Shown one piece after another: positions 6,918 to 11,182 of a stretch of DNA of 13,395 bases (position 1 is its first letter; every line of letters begins with the position of its first letter). The translations under genes were made by a program, and so were the position numbers. Under the pieces are notes generated by a model, which saw nothing but the letters and a program-made list of their open reading frames with translations, was not told the origin of the DNA and did not search any database. This DNA comes from an uncultured Clostridia bacterium (lineage in GTDB: Bacteria > Bacillota > Clostridia > TANB77 > CAG-508): NCBI GenBank assembly GCA_934162615.1, contig CAKPJK010000034.1, forward strand, positions 1-13,395, in the 5' to 3' direction.

Positions 6918-6980
6918 AAGTGATTCAAGTCCTTTCGTATAATTTTTTTCGACAATTCAATTATACTACTTGAATCACTT
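6918..6980. repeat. Long inverted repeat in the transposase leader
   Basis: AAGTGATTCAAGT (6918-6930) pairs perfectly with ACTTGAATCACTT (6968-6980). An inner 8-bp stem, GTATAATT (6937-6944) with AATTATAC (6959-6966), extends the same fold. The lower arm touches the transposase ATG (6917-6915), and its AAAGGA site (~6931-6936) lies in the internal loop. Such a structure would hide the translation start in transcripts entering from outside, as known for several IS elements. Confidence 0.6.
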
Positions 6981-7017
6981 TTTTTCTATATTTTTTTGTT
7001 TCACATCAATTGTAACA

Positions 7018-7411
7018 CTACATTAACATGAATATTGTTTTATATTCATAATTTTCACATGCATCAAAAAAGACATTAAGTTCTTCTTCACTTAATATCT
7101 TTGGTAATCTTCATTTTCCTTTTAACATCGGTATTTGTTTCTGGTTTATTGGTATGTCCAATACTACATCATATATAAATCTTATTATACTGTTGTAATA
7201 ATTTATGCTCCTTGAACTTAACTTTCTTTCTTCTTTTAAGTATTTTAATAAATAATCTCTTAATTCTTTTGTGGCTACTTCTTCCATTGGTTTATTAAAA
7301 TATTCTATTATTTCTTTTCCTTTGTGATAATAACTGTACTTTGTGTACTTTGAAAATCCGTCGAAGTTCCATATCTTCTTGTAATTTTTCTAATAATTCT
7401 TTGTTTTTCAT
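7018..7411 (-). pseudogene. Tyrosine recombinase (XerC/phage-integrase type), N-terminal remnant
   Basis: From the ATG at 7411, with GGGAG seven bases upstream, the frame reads MKNKELLEKLQEDMELRR. A frameshift near 7358-7361 (one extra base) then moves it to FSKYTKYSYYHKGKEIIEYF and on to RDYLLKYLKEERKLSSRSIN, IRFIYDVVLDIPINQKQIPM, LPKILSEEELNVFFDACENY and EYKTIFMLM. A TGA at 7111-7113 interrupts the second frame where R fits. This is the SAM-like core-binding domain of site-specific tyrosine recombinases plus the first helices of the catalytic domain. The catalytic R-H-R-Y residues are missing because the frame stops at the IS boundary, and I did not find them beyond the IS. It has three independent lesions and is certainly inactive. 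Confidence 0.8.
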
Positions 7412-7421
7412 AAACAAAACT

Positions 7422-7469
7422 CCCTTAAAATATGTTTGCAAATTACTTTACATAATTATATTTTAAGGG
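7422..7469. repeat. Inverted repeat covering the recombinase ribosome binding site
   Basis: CCCTTAAAATAT (7422-7433) pairs perfectly over 12 bp with ATATTTTAAGGG (7458-7469), leaving a 24-base loop. On the minus strand the downstream arm contains the AAGGG of the recombinase ribosome binding site (7421-7426), about 10 bases before its ATG. The fold could block translation or mark the end of the element. Confidence 0.6.
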
Positions 7470-7526
7470 GTATTTTATATTTTTTCAAGTATTTAACTTA
7501 CTATTTTTTTCTTTTTTATTTACGAC

Positions 7527-7542
7527 AACCGCGTTAGCGGTT
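7527..7542. repeat. GC-rich hairpin downstream of the surface-protein operon
   Basis: AACCGC (7527-7532) and GCGGTT (7537-7542) form a perfect 6-bp stem around GTTA, in otherwise very AT-rich DNA. It starts 15 bases after the operon's last stop codon. There is no T-run on the minus strand, so it would be a poor intrinsic terminator. It may instead be an end structure of the adjacent mobile region. Confidence 0.45.
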
Positions 7543-7556
7543 TAGTGCTTTATTAA

Positions 7557-8057
7557 TTATTTTTTCGTAATTTTAAAATCATATGCATTTGCAAAATCTG
7601 CAGTAATTGAACAATTTATTTTTGCAGTTTTTCCTGCCTTTGTTTCTTCAATTACTCCATTTAATGTATATATTTCCTTTCCATTTTCATCTACTAATTG
7701 AATTGAAACATTTGTCATTGATATTTTTTCCTTTTTAGTATTTTCTACTGTTGCAAGTAAATTTGTAACACCATCTTTATATGTAAGCTGTATATCTTTT
7801 ATTGCTAAATCACCTAAAGATTTATTTTCATTTAATTTTGAACTTACATTTAACTTTGTCCCATCTTATAACTCGATTACATCTTTCTCTTCTGCTTTTT
7901 GTGTTTCTTCATTTTGAGTTACTGTTTTATTTTCTTCAGCATTTTTTGTTTTCTTTTTATTAATGTTTGCTACAATCGCAATAACTATTACTATCGCAAT
8001 TATAGCTATTATTAAGTCAACTAGCCTTAAGCCTTTCTTTTTATTTCTTGTTGCCAT
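7557..8057 (-). pseudogene. Membrane-anchored FxLYD-like protein interrupted by one stop codon
   Basis: The frame opens at the ATG at 8057 with a K/R-rich N-terminus (MATRNKKKGLR). A single membrane helix follows (about residues 12-29, LVDLIIAIIAIVIVIAIV), then a charged linker (KKKTKNAEENKTV... to EEKDVIEL). TAA at 7866-7868 (codon 64) stops it. The same frame then continues without another stop for 102 codons: DGTKLNVSSKLNENKSLGDL, AIKDIQLTYKDGVTNLLATV, ENTKKEKISMTNVSIQLVDE, and so on to DFKITKK and a TAA at 7557-7559. The extracytoplasmic part resembles FxLYD-type beta domains of Bacillota. Codon character is unchanged across the stop, so the lesion is recent, a sequencing error, or a recoded stop. 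It lies 39 bases after the pilin-like gene and is probably co-transcribed with it. Without readthrough, only a 63-residue membrane peptide would be made (7866-8057). Confidence 0.75.
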
Positions 8058-8096
8058 TTTTTCATTTTTCCTTTTTATCTTGATAGAATTTATATC

Positions 8097-10022
8097 CTAA
8101 TATTTTCCCAATATATATGGATCATCCCCTGTTCCAGTTCCACTAACTACATAGACTCCAGACTTCAGAGAAACTACGGGACGGACCCCAAAACAACGAG
8201 TGCGGTAGTTGTATTGGTCCAGGCCACCGTCAGATTTCACATGCCACACGTAGTTGTTGGTGATGGCAGAACCGAGCCAGTAATATGCCCCTGTCTTTCT
8301 AGCATTACCGTTAGGTAATTTTGCTGCTTCAGCATCAGTCATCACATGGACATCATCTATTAATGATAATTTGCTTTGGTCTTTATATTTATCCCAATTT
8401 CTTGTTTTTGTTGGTATATTACTTGTTAAACTGCTATTTTTTATTTTCCCACTTGATAATATATATTCCGCTCTATATGCATCATTTGTTTGACTATAAT
8501 AATATACAAAATTTTCTGGTGCTCCGGCATGTACTATACTTTTTATATATATTCTTTTTTCTCCATTTACTGTTTTTTCTTCGCTTTCTAATACTTGCCA
8601 TCCTTCATATTCCGGTGTTCCGTATCCACTTTGTGGTGATACACTACTATTTCTACTCTCACCTGCCTTAAATCCTCCAAATGTGAAGTTTAACTCAGCA
8701 CTAGTAGTATGACTTGAATTATAATTATACAAGTTTCCCAATTCATTTATTTCTTCTTGTGTCCAATTTCCTGCATCATATTCAACTGCTCCCGATGTTG
8801 CATAATTTAATGGTTTTTGCACTGTTATTTTCTTTTCATTACTTTTTGTTTCATTTCCCACATTATCATATGCTATCATATATACTATATATTCTGTACC
8901 ATTTGTTAAACCTGTTACCTCCCAGCTAGTATCTGTTGTATGCTCTTTTTTATTAACAACTATTCCACTTGACGTTTTTACATAATAGCTGTAATCTTTT
9001 ATTCCAGACTGATTATCTGTTGCAGTTCCCTTTATTTTTATACTTGTTTCTGACACATTTGATGCCTTTACTGTAAATGCTTCTGGTGGTATTGTATCCA
9101 CTATTGTCACATTCGCATAATTTCCTGATGAAGTTCCATCTGTTAATCTTGCATACACTATATCATTATGATTTAAATTTTGCACTGTTATTGATGTTCC
9201 AGCAGTTGCTGCTTTTGTCCAACTTCCAGAAGTACCATTTACTTGATATTCTATATAATAATTTGTATTTGTACTTATTTGTATGCTTGTCTTTCCACTT
9301 GTCCAAGTTGTTGCACCAAATGTTATAGCACCTTTCTTTGTTCCATCTGGTATACTTTCTGTTGTTACTGTTTTTACATTACTTTTTCTTTCATTTCCAG
9401 CTTTATCATATGCTAACATATATACTGTATAAGTTGTTCCTTGGCTTAGGCCTGTTACTGTATAACTTATGTCAGTTACATGCTCTACTTTTATCTGATT
9501 TGAACCACTTGTTTGTGCTACATATGTAAAATTAGCAACATCAAAACCTTTTAAGCTATTTGAGTCACCTGTAACTCTTATACTACTTGTTTTTATTTCG
9601 TCTACTGTTATCGTAAATTTATTATTATCTTTTGGTGTTTCAGCAACTGTAACATTAAATGAACTATCAATTGTTATATCAAAAGACATTTTTTTGTCTG
9701 TATATACCGCATTTAATGTATTATCTCCATCAGTATATTCATCTGAACTTATTCTATTATCTACTGTTGGTAATTGTTCATGCAATGTTTTTAAGCTTAA
9801 TTTATTTCCTTTTTCAGATTCACTTATTTGTATGTGCATTATTGCCAAATCAACATTTTCTTTTGCTTCTGCTCTCATTTGTTCTATTTTTGCTTTTTTA
9901 GCTTTTTCAAATAAGCCACTTCCTGATAATTGTCCTATTGCCACTCCGGCTAATATTAATAGGATTATTATTGTAATTACTAACGCTACAAGCGTTATTC
10001 CTTTGTTCTTCTTACTCAACAT
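8097..10022 (-). CDS. Pilin-like surface protein with fibronectin-like repeats and a hypervariable lectin-like C-terminus
   Basis: The 641-residue protein begins MLSKKNKG|ITLVALVITIIILLIL, a type IV prepilin-like leader with cleavage expected after G8. The usual Glu at mature position 5 is Ala (A13). Residues ~40-70 form the pilin-like amphipathic helix. Two related fibronectin-III-like domains follow, ~135-220 and ~315-401, each ending VTGLxxGTxYxVYMxAYDxxGNExKSN. A different Ig-like beta domain lies between them (~230-310). Residues ~405-641 form a globular C-terminus with YYWLGS (580-585), VWHVKSDGG (592-600), GVRPVVSLKSG (612-622) and a final GTGTGDDPYILGKY. This resembles DUF6273/FISUMP-type C-lectin folds. 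The stretch encoding 580-614 is GC-rich and dominated by NNC codons, unlike the rest. AAAGGAGGA lies 11 bases before the ATG. The protein is likely exported and surface-exposed; its ligand is unknown. Confidence 0.85.
   Translation of the reverse strand: MLSKKNKGITLVALVITIIILLILAGVAIGQLSGSGLFEKAKKAKIEQMRAEAKENVDLAIMHIQISESEKGNKLSLKTLHEQLPTVDNRISSDEYTDGDNTLNAVYTDKKMSFDITIDSSFNVTVAETPKDNNKFTITVDEIKTSSIRVTGDSNSLKGFDVANFTYVAQTSGSNQIKVEHVTDISYTVTGLSQGTTYTVYMLAYDKAGNERKSNVKTVTTESIPDGTKKGAITFGATTWTSGKTSIQISTNTNYYIEYQVNGTSGSWTKAATAGTSITVQNLNHNDIVYARLTDGTSSGNYANVTIVDTIPPEAFTVKASNVSETSIKIKGTATDNQSGIKDYSYYVKTSSGIVVNKKEHTTDTSWEVTGLTNGTEYIVYMIAYDNVGNETKSNEKKITVQKPLNYATSGAVEYDAGNWTQEEINELGNLYNYNSSHTTSAELNFTFGGFKAGESRNSSVSPQSGYGTPEYEGWQVLESEEKTVNGEKRIYIKSIVHAGAPENFVYYYSQTNDAYRAEYILSSGKIKNSSLTSNIPTKTRNWDKYKDQSKLSLIDDVHVMTDAEAAKLPNGNARKTGAYYWLGSAITNNYVWHVKSDGGLDQYNYRTRCFGVRPVVSLKSGVYVVSGTGTGDDPYILGKY
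8181..8291 (-). other. Putative diversity-generating-retroelement variable region (VR)
   Basis: This is the 3' part of the pilin-like gene, encoding residues 578-614. A hand count gives 64 G+C in bases 8161-8280 (53%) against 15 of 60 in 8401-8460 (25%). In codons 580-614, 16 of 35 end in C (for example ATC ACC AAC AAC TAC and TAC AAC TAC CGC), whereas the rest of the gene prefers A/T endings. NNC codons at exposed loop positions of a C-type-lectin fold are the footprint of adenine mutagenesis of AAC codons by a DGR. No template repeat or reverse transcriptase is visible in this window. Cassette recombination is the main alternative. Confidence 0.5.
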
Positions 10023-10157
10023 TATTATAAAATCCTCCTTTGTTTTTTCCTTAATTTTTCTTATTGTTTGTAATTTTTAAATTTTAATACCTATAAATTG
10101 CATCCCCCTTCCAAACATTTTAACAATATAAATGCATACTTTATCAATTTTAATTTA

Positions 10158-10186
10158 ATTTTATCATAACCAAAACTGTAGTTCAA
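10158..10186 (-). promoter_or_regulatory. Extended -10 sigma-A promoter for the pilin-like operon
   Basis: On the minus strand TTGAAC (10186-10181) is followed after exactly 17 bases by TAAAAT (10163-10158). The preceding TGA supplies an extended -10 (TGnTAAAAT). Transcription would start near 10151, giving a leader of about 130 bases before the ATG at 10022. The -35 hexamer lies inside the palindrome at 10174-10191, so a bound repressor would exclude RNA polymerase. Confidence 0.6.
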
Positions 10187-10197
10187 CAGTTATGGTT
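10168..10197. promoter_or_regulatory. Operator-like palindrome over the pilin promoter
   Basis: AACTGT (10174-10179) and ACAGTT (10186-10191) form a perfect 6-bp inverted repeat around AGTTCA. An outer AACC (10168-10171) with GGTT (10194-10197) extends the symmetry after a 2-base gap on each side. The size and placement suit a dimeric helix-turn-helix repressor; the XRE protein encoded 180 bases away is the natural candidate. Confidence 0.5.
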
Positions 10198-10290
10198 GTA
10201 TTTTTGTTTTTTAACAAAAATGTCATACTTTTGTAATATTTTTGTAATATATTATAAAAAGAATAAAAATGACATTAAAGCTTTTTATTT

Positions 10291-10315
10291 CTACAGTTTT
10301 GGCCATAGTTCAACA
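10291..10315. promoter_or_regulatory. Second operator-like sequence near the XRE gene
   Basis: This stretch shares two pieces with the 10168-10191 site. CTACAGTTTTGG (10291-10302) is the reverse complement of bases 10169-10180, and TAGTTCAACA (10306-10315) repeats bases 10179-10188. It lies about 65 bases before the XRE start codon, so it could serve autoregulation or cooperative looping with the first site. Confidence 0.4.
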
Positions 10316-10379
10316 TTTTTAGTTGATTTTATTTATTTTTAATTCATTATAAAATATTATATCAATGAGGTGAGTATAT

Positions 10380-10703
10380 ATGGAAAATTTAAATTATAGA
10401 GAAATCGGAAAAAGAATCCAAAACAAAAGAAAAGAATTAAAAATAACACAAGAAAAATTATCAGAAATAATAGATGTTTCACCTTCATACATCAGTGAAA
10501 TTGAACGTGGTTCTAGCATTTGTAGTTTATCCACCATAGTGAATATTGCAAAAAATTTAGATGTAAGTTTAGACTACCTAGTATTTGGAATTACCGAAAA
10601 AAATATTGATAGAGTATTTATTGATATTTTAAGTTCAATTCCAAACCAAAATAAAGATTTATATATTAGTTTGTGCGAAAACATTGCTCAATCATTAAAA
10701 TAA
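10380..10703 (+). CDS. XRE/Cro-CI family transcriptional regulator
   Basis: The 107-residue cytoplasmic DNA-binding protein has an HTH_3 (Cro/C1) domain at about residues 8-67. REIGKRIQNKRKELKITQEK is followed by LSEIIDVSPSYISEIERGSS, in which SPSYISEIERG is the recognition helix region, and then LSTIVNIAKNLDVSLDYLVFG. The short C-terminus (75-107) looks helical and may mediate dimerisation. A GAGGTGA ribosome binding site lies seven bases before the ATG. It is the only plus-strand gene in the window and is divergent from the pilin-like operon, sharing 357 bases of control region with operator-like palindromes. Repression of that operon and of itself is therefore the simplest role, by inference from position. 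A terminator hairpin follows the stop within 5 bases. Confidence 0.92.
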   Translation: MENLNYREIGKRIQNKRKELKITQEKLSEIIDVSPSYISEIERGSSICSLSTIVNIAKNLDVSLDYLVFGITEKNIDRVFIDILSSIPNQNKDLYISLCENIAQSLK

Positions 10704-10707
10704 AAAT

Positions 10708-10752
10708 GGTCTACTTAGGAGATTGCTGAAAAAGTATTCTCCCAAGTAGGCC
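10708..10752. terminator. Bidirectional terminator between convergent genes
   Basis: GGTCTACTTAGGAGA (10708-10722) pairs with TCTCCCAAGTAGGCC (10738-10752), a 15-bp stem with one G-U type pair and one mismatch around a 15-base loop. It sits between the stops of the XRE gene (10703) and the convergent small gene (10759). On the minus strand it is followed by ATTTTTATTTT; on the plus strand by the weaker TCTATTTTA. It can therefore serve both, best for the minus strand. Confidence 0.8.
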
Positions 10753-10758
10753 TCTATT

Positions 10759-11022
10759 TTACACTTCTATTTTTAAATTTTGCATTGCATCAAATTTTAT
10801 TACATAACCATTAGAAACATTTCCTATTTTCATAATTTGATGCTTTAAAACTGATAATATTTCATTATTATTTTTATCAAAAAATTTTATGCATTCTTTC
10901 CCTTCTTGTAGTTTCAAACCTCTTGTCTTTATTTGTGTTGTTATTATACCATCTAGTTGTATTATAAATTCCTCATCCATTTTTGAATTTATATCATTAA
11001 TTAAAGTTTTTATATCTATCAT
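10759..11022 (-). CDS. Small protein of unknown function
   Basis: I do not recognise this 87-residue protein. I chose the ATG at 11022 because GGGAGG (11031-11036) lies eight bases upstream. An ATG at 11052 would add ten residues (MFIIFREEIK) spanning that site. The N-terminus (MIDIKTLINDINSKM) looks helical. The rest alternates hydrophobic and polar residues as in a small beta-rich domain (EFIIQLDGIITTQIKTRGLK, then CIKFFDKNNNEILSVLKHQI, then GYVIKFDAMQNLKIEV). There is no signal peptide, membrane segment or metal motif. It is a single-gene unit, with a TATAAT at 11047-11042 as a possible -10 box and a shared terminator downstream. Confidence 0.75.
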   Translation of the reverse strand: MIDIKTLINDINSKMDEEFIIQLDGIITTQIKTRGLKLQEGKECIKFFDKNNNEILSVLKHQIMKIGNVSNGYVIKFDAMQNLKIEV

Positions 11023-11147
11023 TTTTATTTCCTCCCTAAAGATTATAAACAAAATATCATTTTATAATCATATTATCTTTTGTTTTCCATATTTTATACC
11101 CTCGTCACTTATATGTCAATATTAACTTTATAATTTTTTATAAAATT

Positions 11148-11182
11148 AAAGAGGCAATTAGGATTGTCCCAATTGTCTCTTT
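11148..11182 (-). terminator. Intrinsic terminator overlapping the 3' end of clpC
   Basis: AAAGAGGCAATT (11148-11159) pairs with AATTGTCTCTTT (11171-11182), a 12-bp stem with one G-U type pair around an 11-base loop. On the minus strand it is followed by AATTTTATAAAAAATT, a modest T-rich tail. Most of the stem-loop lies inside the coding sequence (codons for KRQLGQS and the TAA at 11158-11160), so the last residues of ClpC are shaped by the terminator. Confidence 0.65.

Larger units (their letters stand above)
6156..7017 (-). mobile_element. Decayed IS481-like insertion sequence
   Basis: About 862 bp are bounded by imperfect terminal inverted repeats that begin TGT and end ACA. The left end is TGTTA-GTCAA-TGATGTGAAA (6156-6175). 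The right end, reverse-complemented, is TGTTA-CAAT-TGATGTGAAA (6999-7017). It contains one transposase gene with stop codons and an internal deletion. Restoring the missing ~100 codons would give roughly 1.1-1.2 kb, normal for the family. No convincing target-site duplication is visible. The right end abuts a truncated tyrosine recombinase, so the element inserted into that gene or a rearrangement fused the two. Confidence 0.75.
10023..10379. other. Divergent intergenic control region
   Basis: These 357 bases between the pilin-like gene and the XRE gene hold no ORF. They contain the pilin promoter, two operator-like sites and a pair of direct repeats of TTTTGTAATAT (about 10230-10251). There is also a weak plus-strand promoter candidate for the XRE gene (TTGATT near 10323 with TATAAA near 10348, a 19-base spacer). 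The length, the paired sites and the direct repeat suggest regulation beyond a simple promoter. Confidence 0.55.

Noticed and set aside
6151..7023. ATGTA/TACAT flanking the IS as a target-site duplication
   Set aside because: The two copies are inverted, not direct, and the right-hand copy belongs to the recombinase reading frame, so it is not a duplication.
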